NCBI RefSeq assembly: GCF_030811095.1
Contig: NZ_JAUSQL010000001.1
Coordinates: 1,364,001 to 1,428,000, forward strand
Reading direction: 5' to 3'
DNA length: 64,000 bases
From: Trueperella abortisuis
GTDB taxonomy: Bacteria > Actinomycetota > Actinomycetes > Actinomycetales > Actinomycetaceae
The position numbers and the translations under genes are program-made. The notes below the pieces were generated by a model, which made no database searches, had not been told where the DNA came from, and was given only the letters and a program-made list of their open reading frames with translations. Positions 33,356-42,416 of this stretch are shown piece after piece; the first letter of the stretch is position 1; each line of letters starts with the position of its first letter.

Positions 33356-34601
33356 CTTCTTCCTGCGCTCTCTTCACAATGACGCTCACCAGGCGCTTGC
33401 GCCGCCCCTCGAAGCGGTCCGCCTTCAGCACCAGGCCCGCGATCGTCGTCTGCGATCCTGAGATCGGTATCTTACCCAAGCCCTTCGTCAAAAGCCCGCC
33501 AATTGACTCCACGTCGTCATCATCGAAGTCGATTCCGAACACGTGGGCCACCTCGTCGATGGGCATGCGGGCGGGGACCCGGTAGACCCCGTCGTCGATC
33601 TGCTCGATCTCGGGCAGCGCCTTGTCGTGCTCGTCGACCATCTCGCCCACCAGCTCCTCGAGCAGGTCCTCGATGGTGACGAGGCCGGCGATGCCGCCCC
33701 ACTCGTCAACCGCGAAGGCGATGTGATTCTGGGTGGCCTGCATGTGGGCCAGGAGGTCGTCGGCGAGCATGAACTCCGGCACGAACTGGGCCTCGCGCAT
33801 GACGTCCGTGACCAGCAGGCCCTCGGTGTCGGTGCGGCGGTGAATGCGGCGCACCACATCCTTCAGATACAGCACACCCAGCAGGTCGTCGGAGGACTCG
33901 CCGATCACCGGAACCCGGGAGAAGCCCGAACGGGTAAAGAGCGATAGGGCGTGGTCAAGGTCCTCGCTGGAATCGATGGAGATCATATCGGTGCGCGGGA
34001 CCATCACCTCGCGCACGATCGTGTGGGACAGCTCGAAGACGGAGTGCAGCATCGATCGTTCGTCATCCTCGAGCACCTCCGACTCCGAGACCCGCTCGAC
34101 CATCACCTGAAGCTCGTCCTCGTAACGGGTCTCGCGATCCTCCTCCGCCGTCTCACGGCGGGTCACGAAGAGGGACCCGAGGCGGGCCAGCGGCCAGAGC
34201 AGAGCGTCGCCCACGCGCAGGACCTGGACGGGATACTTCGCCCCAAGCTGGGCGGGCAGAAGGAGGCCCATCCCTATGAGGGCGACAATCGCGAGGGCAA
34301 GGGTGGCGATCCACACGAGCCAGGCGGCGTGCAGATAGTCCGTGATGAGCGTGAACATGCCCAGGCCGAGCAATATGAGGAAGACGTTGTGGAGCGCCGT
34401 CACCGCCGCGAGCGTGGCCGGGCGACGGTCGTAGATCCGGGCCAGGTGAACGCCGGCGTTACCCTCCTCCTGCGCCTGGCGCACGCGCGGGTGCGTGATC
34501 GTGTGCAGGGCCTGCAGCGTGATATTCGTCAGAACCGTGCCGAGTAGGGCCACGATGGCGACCACGCTAGCCAGGGCGAGCGAAACCTCGGACTCAATCA
34601 T
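33348..34601 (-). CDS. CNNM/CorC-type transporter-associated protein with DUF21, CBS pair and CorC domain
   Basis: 417 aa. Residues about 1-150 hold three or four membrane helices (DUF21/CNNM). A CBS pair spans about 200-320 (REVMVPRTDMISIDSSED, VTDVMREAQFVPEFM). The CorC_HlyC C-terminal domain (DGVYRVPARMPIDEVAHVFG) follows. Annotated variously as hemolysin-like or Mg2+/Co2+ efflux; recent CNNM homologues transport Mg2+. It sits between ybeY (8-bp overlap) and era, a conserved position. Confidence 0.9.
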   Translation of the reverse strand: MIESEVSLALASVVAIVALLGTVLTNITLQALHTITHPRVRQAQEEGNAGVHLARIYDRRPATLAAVTALHNVFLILLGLGMFTLITDYLHAAWLVWIATLALAIVALIGMGLLLPAQLGAKYPVQVLRVGDALLWPLARLGSLFVTRRETAEEDRETRYEDELQVMVERVSESEVLEDDERSMLHSVFELSHTIVREVMVPRTDMISIDSSEDLDHALSLFTRSGFSRVPVIGESSDDLLGVLYLKDVVRRIHRRTDTEGLLVTDVMREAQFVPEFMLADDLLAHMQATQNHIAFAVDEWGGIAGLVTIEDLLEELVGEMVDEHDKALPEIEQIDDGVYRVPARMPIDEVAHVFGIDFDDDDVESIGGLLTKGLGKIPISGSQTTIAGLVLKADRFEGRRKRLVSVIVKRAQEEDE

Positions 34602-35106
34602 CGTCGACCGTCGGGGCGATGTCGTCGATGTCGCCCGAGCCGTAGTCGTGGGGCTTGCGGGCGAGGAATGTCAGTAGCAGGCGGCGTTGGAGGTCGAACA
34701 TTTCCTTCTTCTCCGCGGGCTCGGCGTGGTCGTAACCGAGCAGGTGCAAGATACCGTGGGTGACAAGAAGGAGGATCTCCTCCATGGTGGCGTGCCCGGA
34801 ACGCAGGGCCTGCTTCTTCGCCACATACGGACACACCACGATGTCGCCCAGCATCCCGGGCTTGGGCTCCGTGCCGAGCGGGGCGGGGCGGATCTCGTCC
34901 ATCGGGAAGGACAGTACGTCCGTGGGCCCGGGCAGATCCATCCACTCCATGTGCAGGCGCTCCATCGCCTCCTCGTCCACGAAGATCACCGACAGGTCGG
35001 CGTGTGGGTGGACCCGCATCTGCTCCAACACGTAGGCGGCGAGCTCGCTGACCTCCGTCACCCCCACGGCAGGCTCGAAGCCTGATTCGTCGTTTACCTC
35101 AATCAT
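34594..35106 (-). CDS. ybeY: Endoribonuclease YbeY
   Basis: 170-aa metal-dependent RNase acting in 16S rRNA 3' maturation and quality control. The zinc site is THGILHLLGYDHAEP (HxxxHxxxxxH pattern), and TDVLSFPMDE precedes it. The ATG at 35106 gives MIEVNDESG, matching actinobacterial homologues; the GTG at 35115 overlapping the phoH stop is the alternative. The Asp-rich tail is unusual but harmless. Confidence 0.93.
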   Translation of the reverse strand: MIEVNDESGFEPAVGVTEVSELAAYVLEQMRVHPHADLSVIFVDEEAMERLHMEWMDLPGPTDVLSFPMDEIRPAPLGTEPKPGMLGDIVVCPYVAKKQALRSGHATMEEILLLVTHGILHLLGYDHAEPAEKKEMFDLQRRLLLTFLARKPHDYGSGDIDDIAPTVDDD

Positions 35107-35111
35107 TTTCC

Positions 35112-36074
35112 TCACTCGGCGTCGTATCGTGCGTAAGCGTCAATAATGTCAGCCACCAGCCGGTGGCGCACCACGTCGGCCGAACCCAACTCGATGAACG
35201 CGATCTTATCCACATCCCGCAGGATCCTATGGGCCAGCATCAGGCCGGAGGTCTTTTTCGACGGCAGGTCCACCTGGGTCAGGTCTCCCGTGACCACCAT
35301 CTTCGAGTGGAAACCTAGGCGGGTGAGGAACATTTTCATCTGCTCCGGCGTGGTGTTTTGCGCCTCGTCGAGGATGACGAACGCGTTAGACAACGTGCGC
35401 CCGCGCATGTAGGCCAGCGGCGCCACCTCGATCGTGCCCGCCGCGAGCAGCTTCGGGATCGCGTCAAGGTCGATCATGTCGTAAAGCGCGTCGTAAAGCG
35501 GGCGCATGTATGGGTCGACCTTGTCGTTAAGCGAGCCGGGCAAGAACCCGAGCGACTCCCCCGCCTCCACCACCGGGCGGGTCAGGATGATGCGTGAGAC
35601 TTCCTTGCGCTGGAGGGCCACCACGGCCTTCGCCATCGCCAGGTACGTCTTGCCCGTACCGGCCGGGCCGATGCCGAAGACGATCGTGTTGTCGTCGATC
35701 GCGTCGACGTAGGCCTTCTGCCCGAGCGTCTTGGGGCGGATCGTCTTGCCGTGATTGGTGAGGATGTCGGAGTTGAGCAGGTCGGTGGGCTTGGCCAGCC
35801 CCGAGCGCATGATGGCCAGTGCCCGATCGACGGCGTCGACTGTCAAGTGCTCCCCCATCGCTGCCACGGAGATCAGTTCGCCGATCAGGTCGACTGCCAG
35901 GTCGACGTCGGCCTCGGGCCCGCGGATCGTGATCTTTTGCCCGAGGACGTGCAAACCGGCCGGCGCCAGCCCCTTTTCGAGGGCGCGCAACACCTCATCG
36001 CGGTGACCTAGGATGTTGATCATCGGCACCCGGTCGGGGACGGTGACAGTCTTTGTAGCTTCCATCGCGTTCAT
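35112..36074 (-). CDS. PhoH family ATPase
   Basis: 320-aa PhoH-like P-loop protein. An N-terminal KH-like segment (about 40-75, INILGHRDEVLRALE) precedes Walker A GPAGTGKTYLAMA and Walker B FVILDEAQNTTPEQMK. Thought to act on RNA with YbeY, its neighbour. The ATG at 36074 is one base past the rsmE stop; a second ATG three codons on (36065) is possible. The open frame further upstream belongs inside rsmE. Confidence 0.93.
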   Translation of the reverse strand: MNAMEATKTVTVPDRVPMINILGHRDEVLRALEKGLAPAGLHVLGQKITIRGPEADVDLAVDLIGELISVAAMGEHLTVDAVDRALAIMRSGLAKPTDLLNSDILTNHGKTIRPKTLGQKAYVDAIDDNTIVFGIGPAGTGKTYLAMAKAVVALQRKEVSRIILTRPVVEAGESLGFLPGSLNDKVDPYMRPLYDALYDMIDLDAIPKLLAAGTIEVAPLAYMRGRTLSNAFVILDEAQNTTPEQMKMFLTRLGFHSKMVVTGDLTQVDLPSKKTSGLMLAHRILRDVDKIAFIELGSADVVRHRLVADIIDAYARYDAE

Positions 36075-36075
36075 T

Positions 36076-36795
36076 CTACCGGTAAGCCCGCACGACGGCG
36101 CTCGCCCACGCCCCCGCCGTCGCCGAGCGCATGACGTGCCTGCCCAGCGCCACCGCCGTCGCACCCGCCTCCTGGAAAGCCGCGAGCTCCGCGGGCGTGA
36201 TCCCGCCCTCAGGCCCGACGACGATCATGACGTCACGTTCGATGGGCAGCAGGTCCACAAGCGGCGTCGTCGCCTCCTCGTGGCAGACGAGAGCGAGCCC
36301 GTCAAAGCGCGCAATCGCCTCGGCCAGCTGATCGCTCGTGTGGAGGGGGTGGACCCGGGGAAGGTAGGCGCGCCGGGACTGCTTTGTGGCCGCCCACACA
36401 GCCTCCGCCAGCCGAGCCTGCCCCTTGCGCGCCTTCTCCCCGCTCCAGCGCACGATGGATCGCTCGGCCATCCACGGGACGAAGGCGTCGGCGCCGTATT
36501 CGGTGCACGTCTCGAGCGCTTGCTCGTCGTGGCCGCGCTTGGCGAGGGCCTGGACGAGCGTGAGGCGGGGGCGTGCCGGCTCCTCCTGGACGGAGGCCAC
36601 CCGCCGGCCGCGGACCTCGCCCTTGGTCACCGAATCAACCTCGATCGTGACGCGCAACCCCGCGCCATTGACGACGTCGATCCGCTCGCCCACGTTCGTG
36701 CGCCGCACGACGGCGGCGTGGTGGGCCTCGGGGCCCGCGAGCCTGACCTGCTCGGCGTCGACGAGGTCGGGGTCGATGTAGACCGGGAGCGTCAT
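36076..36795 (-). CDS. rsmE: 16S rRNA (uracil(1498)-N3)-methyltransferase
   Basis: 239-aa SPOUT methyltransferase modifying U1498 of 16S rRNA. An N-terminal PUA-like domain ([22 protein letters not shown], read in parts) is followed by [19 protein letters not shown] and the knot region [21 protein letters not shown] with [16 protein letters not shown] overlaps the dnaJ stop by 4 bp. The order hrcA-dnaJ-rsmE-phoH-ybeY is standard in actinobacteria. Confidence 0.95.
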   Translation of the reverse strand: MTLPVYIDPDLVDAEQVRLAGPEAHHAAVVRRTNVGERIDVVNGAGLRVTIEVDSVTKGEVRGRRVASVQEEPARPRLTLVQALAKRGHDEQALETCTEYGADAFVPWMAERSIVRWSGEKARKGQARLAEAVWAATKQSRRAYLPRVHPLHTSDQLAEAIARFDGLALVCHEEATTPLVDLLPIERDVMIVVGPEGGITPAELAAFQEAGATAVALGRHVMRSATAGAWASAVVRAYR

Positions 36796-37907
36796 CGACC
36801 CGAGAGCCGATCCCAGATGCGCCCGAACACGGACTGGCTGGAGTTGACGAGCTCGCCCGCCTCCTCCCCGCGCTCGTGGGCGAACTGCTCGAGCAGTTCG
36901 CGCTGGCGGGCGTCAAGCTTGGTGGGGGTGAGTACCTGGACCTGAACCTTGAGGTCGCCGCGCCCGCCTCGGTGGAGGCGCCCCACTCCCAGGCCCGGAA
37001 GGGTCGTGACGTAGCCCGCCTGCGTGCCCGGATCGAGCGAGATCGTCTGCTCGCCGTCGAAGGTGTCGATCTCCAGCTTCGTGCCGAGCGCGGCCGCCGT
37101 CATCGGCACCTGGAGCGTGCAGAGTAGGTCGTCCCCGGAGCGGGTGAAGACCGGGTCGGATTCGATCTGAACCTGGGCGAAGAGGTCACCGGCAGGGCCG
37201 CCCGCCAGCCCGGCATCCCCGCGCCCCTGGAGGCGGATACGCATCCCCTCCTCGACGCCGGCCGGGACCTTGATGGTGACCGGCTGGTTGGCGCGGATGC
37301 GCCCCTCACCGGAGCACTCCCCGCACGGGGTGACGATGATCGTGCCGTATCCCTGGCAGCGCCCGCACACCGTCTGCGACATGACCTGCCCAAACAGCGA
37401 CTGCGTGACCTGCTGAACGGAGCCGGTGCCGTCGCAGTTCGTGCACGGCACGGGCTCGGTACCCGGCTCGGCCATGTTCCCGTGGCAGTGTGGACACTCG
37501 ACCACGGCTTCGTGCTTGATCGTCTTCTCGGCGCCGAACACGACCTCTTCGAGGGTCAGGGTCACCACCACGAGCGTGTCCTGGCCGCGCCGGGCGCGCG
37601 AGGCCGGGCCGCGGCGGGTATTGGCACCGCCGAAGAACGTGTTGAAGATATCTTGGAAGCCCTCGAAGCCGGGGCTGTAGCCTGCCCCGCCGCCGCGCAG
37701 TGCGTCCTCCCCGCCAAGGTCGTACATCTGGCGCTTGTCCGGGTTGGAGAGCACCTCGTAGGCGTTGTTGACCTCTTGATACTTCTCGGTTGAGCCGCCG
37801 TTGGGGTTGTCGGGGTGAAGCTCGCGCGACTTCTTTCGGTAGGCCTTCTTGATCTCAGCCTGGGTCGCGTTCCGGGCGACCCCCAAGACCTCGTAATAAT
37901 CTGCCAC
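36792..37907 (-). CDS. dnaJ: Chaperone protein DnaJ
   Basis: 371-aa class-A J protein, co-chaperone of DnaK. The J domain is residues 1-70 with HPD (SRELHPDNP), then a Gly/Phe-rich stretch ([14 protein letters not shown]). The four CxxCxG zinc repeats are CPHCHG, CTNCDG, CGRCQG and CGECSG at about 145-210, followed by the substrate-binding C-terminal domain. GTG at 37907 ([10 protein letters not shown]) has AAGGG 6 nt upstream; the upstream open frame is spurious. Co-transcribed with hrcA, so presumably HrcA-regulated. Confidence 0.96.
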   Translation of the reverse strand: MADYYEVLGVARNATQAEIKKAYRKKSRELHPDNPNGGSTEKYQEVNNAYEVLSNPDKRQMYDLGGEDALRGGGAGYSPGFEGFQDIFNTFFGGANTRRGPASRARRGQDTLVVVTLTLEEVVFGAEKTIKHEAVVECPHCHGNMAEPGTEPVPCTNCDGTGSVQQVTQSLFGQVMSQTVCGRCQGYGTIIVTPCGECSGEGRIRANQPVTIKVPAGVEEGMRIRLQGRGDAGLAGGPAGDLFAQVQIESDPVFTRSGDDLLCTLQVPMTAAALGTKLEIDTFDGEQTISLDPGTQAGYVTTLPGLGVGRLHRGGRGDLKVQVQVLTPTKLDARQRELLEQFAHERGEEAGELVNSSQSVFGRIWDRLSGR

Positions 37908-37917
37908 AATTTCCCTT

Positions 37918-38934
37918 TTAGTTAGCTGCCAAAATGTCAGATAGGTATTTCGCCACCGCATAGACGGAGGACATGTTCGCCGTGTAGTCCATGCGCGTCG
38001 GTCCAATAATGCCAAGCCGGGCCAAAGTTTGCTGGTCCGCGCCCACATAGTTGGTGGACACCACAGAGGTTTCGCTCAGGGCATCACTCGAGTTCTCCCT
38101 GCCGATCCCCACGTGAAGGCCGTCCTCCTGGTGGGCGAGGATGCGTAGCAGCACCACCTGCTCTTCGATCGCATCGAGGAGCGGGAAGACGGATGATCCG
38201 AAGTCGATGGCGTACCGGGTCAGGTTCGCGGTCCCGGCGACGACGACCCGCTCCTCGGCTTCGTTGCGTAGCGTCTCCTCCACCACCTGCACGACGAGGC
38301 GGGCGGCCGGCTTGAGCGCCTCGGCCAGGCCGTCCTCCACCCGGCCCAACGCCGCAGCCAGGCCCGCCACGTGGAGGTCTTCCAGCTCGGCGTTCAGCAC
38401 CCGGCGCAGGGTCACCAGGTCCTCCTCGCTGAGCGCGGCCGGGAAGCCAACCATGCGCTGCTCCACGCGGCCCGCGTCGGTGATGATGACCACCAGCGCG
38501 CGGGTGTCGGTGAGGGGGACCAGCTCAATGTGGCGGAGGGCTGTGAGCCGCAACGAGGGGTACTGCACCATCGCCAGCTGGTTGGTCAGCGAGGACAGGA
38601 GAGCGGCGGCGCGGGTGATCACCTCATCTAAGTCCACCGCCTCGAACAGCATCCGCTTGATCGCGTTGCGCTCGGCACGCGAGAGCGGCTTGAGGGACGC
38701 GATCTGATCCACGAACTGCCGGTATCCGGCGTCGGTGGGAACCCGCCCGGCGGAGGTGTGGGGCTGGTGGATGAGGCCGGCCTCCTCCAGCGAGACCATG
38801 TCGTTGCGGACGGTGGCGGGCGAGACCCCCAGATTGTGCCGCTCGACGACGGCGCGCGAGCCAACCGGTTCGCCCGTCTTGACGTAATCTTGCACGATGG
38901 CGTTCAAAACTCTCGCCTGTCGATCAGTCGCCAT
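37918..38934 (-). CDS. hrcA: Heat-inducible transcription repressor HrcA
   Basis: 338-aa repressor that binds CIRCE elements and is kept active by GroEL. N-terminal winged helix: [20 protein letters not shown] and [20 protein letters not shown]. The C-terminal part has the family's [23 protein letters not shown] region (split by position, about 295-320). ATG at 38934 with GGGGAGG just upstream; a CIRCE copy lies 13 bp before the gene, so it represses itself and dnaJ. Confidence 0.97.
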   Translation of the reverse strand: MATDRQARVLNAIVQDYVKTGEPVGSRAVVERHNLGVSPATVRNDMVSLEEAGLIHQPHTSAGRVPTDAGYRQFVDQIASLKPLSRAERNAIKRMLFEAVDLDEVITRAAALLSSLTNQLAMVQYPSLRLTALRHIELVPLTDTRALVVIITDAGRVEQRMVGFPAALSEEDLVTLRRVLNAELEDLHVAGLAAALGRVEDGLAEALKPAARLVVQVVEETLRNEAEERVVVAGTANLTRYAIDFGSSVFPLLDAIEEQVVLLRILAHQEDGLHVGIGRENSSDALSETSVVSTNYVGADQQTLARLGIIGPTRMDYTANMSSVYAVAKYLSDILAAN

Positions 38935-38947
38935 CACGCCTCCCCAC

Positions 38948-38974
38948 ATAGCACTCTCATAACTCGAGTGCCAA
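38948..38974 (-). promoter_or_regulatory. CIRCE operator of hrcA-dnaJ
   Basis: Minus strand TTGGCACTC-N9-GAGTGCTAT, the CIRCE palindrome (consensus TTAGCACTC-N9-GAGTGCTAA) with arms 38966-38974 and 38948-38956. A TAGAAT -10 (38979-38974) just upstream puts the start point inside the operator, so HrcA binding would block initiation. Confidence 0.92.
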
Positions 38975-39018
38975 TTCTACGCCTCCCGCGCCAAATATCC
39001 CAGTCCCCTCCCACGCGC

Positions 39019-39024
39019 TACCCT
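39019..39024 (+). promoter_or_regulatory. -10 box of the DUF3097 gene, leaderless type
   Basis: TACCCT followed by AGGCCC and ATG (39031), 6-nt spacing, in the 96-bp divergent gap shared with hrcA. No Shine-Dalgarno is present. Confidence 0.4.
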
Positions 39025-39030
39025 AGGCCC

Positions 39031-39885
39031 ATGAGCTATTTCGACCGCTACGGCGAGGACGTCCTGTCCGCCCCCGCCTCCCGCATCCGCGACGTCACCG
39101 TGGAGGTGGGCATGGTTCTCGAAGACGTCGCCTCCGGCTACGTGGGCGAGGTGATCAAGGTGGGCAAGGTGGCCGGCCAATGGCAAATGGAGCTCGAGGA
39201 CGCCAAGATGCGACGGCGCGGCTTCCCGCTCGGGCGCGGATTCTGGCTCGAGGGAGAGGCCGTCAACCTTATCCCGCCCCTTCCCAAAGCGATCCGCCGC
39301 GCACCGAAGATCACCGCCTCCGGATCCTTCCACGTCAAGCACGAGGCGCGCGTGGCCAAAGCCTCCCGAATCTGGGTGGAGGGCAAGCACGACGCCGAGC
39401 TCATCTCCAAAATCTGGGGCTCCGACCTTGCCTACGAGGGCATCATGATCGAGGAGCTCTTCGGCGCGGATAACCTCCCCCAGATCCTGTCCGTCTTCGG
39501 CCCCTCGGAATCCAAGCGCGCCGGCATCATGCTCGACCACCTCATCCCGGGTTCCAAGGAGGCCCGCATCGCCGCCAAGGTCACCGCGATGGAGGGCGTG
39601 CTCGTGCTCGGTCACCCCTACGTGGACGTCTGGCAGGCGATCAAGCCCGGCGTCGTCGGACTCAAGGCCTGGCCGCAGGTTCCACGCGGGGAGGACATCA
39701 AGAAGGGCACCCTCGCCCGTATGGGCTGGCCGCACGCGACAGTCGAGGACGTCGGGCTGGGCTGGGCGAAAATCCTGGCGGCGGTGCGCGACTACCGCGA
39801 CCTCGAGCCGGCCTTCCTCGGTCGGATGGAAGAACTCATCGACTTCGTGACGGCCGCTAGACCCACACCTCATCCGGAAGGCTAG
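39031..39885 (+). CDS. DUF3097 family protein with Toprim-like motifs
   Basis: 284-aa actinobacterial protein of unknown function (DUF3097). A beta-rich N-terminal part (about 20-80: VGMVLEDVASGYVGEVIKVG) leads into IWVEGKHDAELISKIWG at 114-130 and AGIMLDHLIPGSKEARIA at 164-181. These resemble the Glu and Asp motifs of Toprim proteins such as RNase M5 (VEGKxD, DPDxPG), though the second acidic residue of the DxD is His170. So a nucleic-acid-related role is plausible but unproven. Its last 29 bp overlap the convergent gene's 3' end. Confidence 0.82.
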   Translation: MSYFDRYGEDVLSAPASRIRDVTVEVGMVLEDVASGYVGEVIKVGKVAGQWQMELEDAKMRRRGFPLGRGFWLEGEAVNLIPPLPKAIRRAPKITASGSFHVKHEARVAKASRIWVEGKHDAELISKIWGSDLAYEGIMIEELFGADNLPQILSVFGPSESKRAGIMLDHLIPGSKEARIAAKVTAMEGVLVLGHPYVDVWQAIKPGVVGLKAWPQVPRGEDIKKGTLARMGWPHATVEDVGLGWAKILAAVRDYRDLEPAFLGRMEELIDFVTAARPTPHPEG

Positions 39886-40468
39886 GCACGATCCCTTCGG
39901 CGTAAGCCGCGACCTCCTTGAGCCGCTCGACCTTCTCCCCGCCCTCGTCGAACATGAAGGTCACCGTTTTGCCGATCATGTGCGCCGCGCGCAAGCCGGG
40001 CCACGATAGCAGGAAGGCGGCGACGGCGTCGTTAGCCCAGGCGGACTCGCCCTCCCACTCCAAGCCGCCCCGGACGCGAACGAGCGCCTCGGCGAACTCG
40101 ACCTCGGTGCCGTCGCTTCGCTGCGGGATTTCGAGGGCGAAAAACAGGAAGCTGCCCACCGACGGGGCCACGAACGTCCCCGCCCGCCACGTCATTGCGT
40201 GTCGGCCGGAGCTGACGGCCTCCACGCCCGGCGCGCCCACGGGCAGCGGCCAGTGGGCAGGCGGCGTCGTGGTGTCGAGAAGGAAAAGCGCAAGATTGTC
40301 TACGGTGTCCTTCACCCGCCAGCCCTCAGCGCGCATGGCCCCCTTACGCCGGGAGTTTTCATCCCACGTCCCGGCGGACTTCTTGGAGATCAGGGCGATG
40401 GCCGTGTAGATCAGCGGGATGCCGATCAGCAGGGCGAGGATAAGGTAGACGATGTAGTCGCGGTTCAT
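39857..40468 (-). CDS. Hypothetical membrane-anchored protein downstream of hemW
   Basis: 203 aa. Residues about 4-30 form one transmembrane helix (YIVYLILALLIGIPLIYTAIAL); the rest is a predicted soluble domain with no recognised motif. The ATG at 40468 overlaps the hemW stop by 4 bp, so it is the last gene of lepA-trmB-hemW. Its 3' end overlaps the DUF3097 gene tail by 29 bp. The fairly regular beta-strand pattern suggests a compact extracytoplasmic or cytoplasmic domain; function unknown. Confidence 0.75.
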   Translation of the reverse strand: MNRDYIVYLILALLIGIPLIYTAIALISKKSAGTWDENSRRKGAMRAEGWRVKDTVDNLALFLLDTTTPPAHWPLPVGAPGVEAVSSGRHAMTWRAGTFVAPSVGSFLFFALEIPQRSDGTEVEFAEALVRVRGGLEWEGESAWANDAVAAFLLSWPGLRAAHMIGKTVTFMFDEGGEKVERLKEVAAYAEGIVPSLPDEVWV

Positions 40469-41631
40469 GATGCCTCCTCGGCGTCCCACAGGGTTCGGGT
40501 CACGACGTCGGCCAGCAGCCGGCCCTTTCTTGTCAGGCGCAGGCGGCCCGCCAAGGCGGCGGCCGGGTCGATCAGTTCGTCATTGATCAGCGAGGCGACG
40601 ACGGCTCGCGGGGTGGCGCCCACCTCGATGCCCTCGCGCAGGCGGATGCCCAGCATGATGTCCTCCTCGCGCCGCTCAGCCGCGCTCAGGATTTCTCCCC
40701 CGGCGATCGCCAGCTCGCCCGCCTCCAGCTTGCCGGCATACGCGATGGGGTGTTTAACATTCCAAAACCGCCGGCCATCAAGGTGGGAGTGCGCGCCGGG
40801 GCCGAATCCCCACCAGTTGGCGTTCGTCCAGTAGGCACGGTTGTGCTCAGAGCGCCTGCCGGGCTTGGCCCAATTGGACACCTCATACCACTGGTAGCCC
40901 GCTAGGCTCAGCGCCTCGTCGGCCATCTCGTACTTGGTGGCCTGCACATCCGGGTCCGGCGCGGGGATCTCCCCACGCCGGAGCTGGGCTCCCATCTTCG
41001 TGCCTTCCTCGATGGTCAGGCCGTAGGCGGAGATGTGGCCGGGCTCGAGCGCAATGGCGGCGTCGAGGGAGGCGCGCCAGTCGTCAAGGGTTTCCCCCGG
41101 TGCGCCGTAGATGAGGTCGAGGGAAAACTCCAGGCCCATCTCGCGCGCCCAACGGGCCACCTGCTCGACCTGGCCGGGGGTGTGGCGGCGGTCGAGTACG
41201 GCGAGAACGTGACTCACGGCGGACTGCATGCCGAAGGAAAACCGGGTAAAGCCGGCGCGGGCGAGGGACTCGAGCACCTGCGGCGTGACTGTCTCTGGGT
41301 TGGCCTCCGTGGTCACCTCCCCCTCGGGTGCGCCGAAGGCGTCGCGGAGCGCCGCGAGCACAGCCGCCAGATCCGACGCGGGCAACATTGTCGGGGTGCC
41401 GCCGCCGAAGAAGACCGTGCGTAGCGGGCCGGCCGAGCCGAGCAGATCGCGGGCGAGTTCAATCTCGCGCACGATCGTGTCCGCAAAACGCGCAGCGCTC
41501 GCGCCCCCGCCGAAGTCGAGGTTGGTATAGGTGTTGAAGTCGCAGTACCCGCAACGCACCGAGCAAAAAGGCACGTGGACGTAGGCGGACAGGCCCTCCA
41601 CCCGCACAGTTTCAAGGCCGAGCTCAGTCAC
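40465..41631 (-). CDS. hemW: HemW-like radical SAM protein (coproporphyrinogen dehydrogenase homologue)
   Basis: 388-aa radical SAM protein. The cluster motif is CSVRCGYC within AYVHVPFCSVRCGYCDF (CxxxCxxC); GGGTPTMLPASDL and FSFGMQSAV follow. HemW proteins bind heme and lack the coproporphyrinogen oxidase activity of HemN; an N-terminal extra Cys of HemN is absent here. GTG start overlaps trmB's end by 8 bp. The lepA-trmB-hemW order is conserved. Confidence 0.92.
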   Translation of the reverse strand: MTELGLETVRVEGLSAYVHVPFCSVRCGYCDFNTYTNLDFGGGASAARFADTIVREIELARDLLGSAGPLRTVFFGGGTPTMLPASDLAAVLAALRDAFGAPEGEVTTEANPETVTPQVLESLARAGFTRFSFGMQSAVSHVLAVLDRRHTPGQVEQVARWAREMGLEFSLDLIYGAPGETLDDWRASLDAAIALEPGHISAYGLTIEEGTKMGAQLRRGEIPAPDPDVQATKYEMADEALSLAGYQWYEVSNWAKPGRRSEHNRAYWTNANWWGFGPGAHSHLDGRRFWNVKHPIAYAGKLEAGELAIAGGEILSAAERREEDIMLGIRLREGIEVGATPRAVVASLINDELIDPAAALAGRLRLTRKGRLLADVVTRTLWDAEEAS

Positions 41632-42415
41632 GCTCGCGGATCGCCTCGATGTCGTAAATCTTGCGCCCGGCCTCGATTCCGCGCGACTCGAAGCGAGTCA
41701 TAACCCGGCCCGGCCAACGCTTGGCGAAGCCGCCCCGGTACTGGCCCTGATCGGCGGCGTCAGGGTTCTTCTCCGAGTACGGGTTGGAAAAATGGGGGCT
41801 GTTGGCCACGACGTCGCGCATCTGCCAGGCGTAGTCCGCCCAGTCCGTCGCCATGCGCCACACCCCGCCCTGCTCGAGGACGAGGGCAACCGTCTCGGCG
41901 AAGTCGTCGCTGACCAGGCGGCGCTTGTGGTGGCGCTTCTTACGCCAGGGGTCAGGGAAGAAGGTCCACACCTCCCGCGCGCGCGGGTTCTCCACCTCGC
42001 CACGCCTAAAGAGGATGGGCAGGGCCTGGGCGGCGTCGACCTCCATGATCCGCACGTTCTGCACGCCCTCGCGCACGGCCGCGTTCACGCAGCGCGCCAC
42101 CCCGGGTGACCAGGCTTCGATCGCGAGGAAGTTCCATTCCGGACGGGACAGTGCCGCCGACATCGTCTGCTCCCCGCTGCCGGGCCCAATCTCGACCACG
42201 AGGGGGGCCGAACGCCCGAAGGCGGCGCGCAGGTCGACGAAGACGTCCTGCGCCATGGTGGTCTGGGCCGGGCCGCTTGGAAAGTCGATGACGTAGGCCG
42301 GTCCATACTGCTCCATGACCTTCTCGTACTTGTCCCCCAGGCGCGAGCCGCGCCGGGTGAAGGACATGATCCGGCCGTAGTTCGGGTTCTGCTCGGGAGT
42401 CGGCGGCTGGGACAT
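41624..42415 (-). CDS. trmB: tRNA (guanine-N7-)-methyltransferase
   Basis: 263-aa SAM-dependent methylase for m7G46 in tRNA. SAM site VVEIGPGSGEQT, and the family signature FFPDPWRKKRHHKRRLV. The N-terminal extension (about 60 residues, with SFTRRGSRLGDKYEK) is common in actinobacteria. ATG is one base after the lepA stop. Confidence 0.95.
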   Translation of the reverse strand: MSQPPTPEQNPNYGRIMSFTRRGSRLGDKYEKVMEQYGPAYVIDFPSGPAQTTMAQDVFVDLRAAFGRSAPLVVEIGPGSGEQTMSAALSRPEWNFLAIEAWSPGVARCVNAAVREGVQNVRIMEVDAAQALPILFRRGEVENPRAREVWTFFPDPWRKKRHHKRRLVSDDFAETVALVLEQGGVWRMATDWADYAWQMRDVVANSPHFSNPYSEKNPDAADQGQYRGGFAKRWPGRVMTRFESRGIEAGRKIYDIEAIRERD

Positions 42416-42416
42416 G

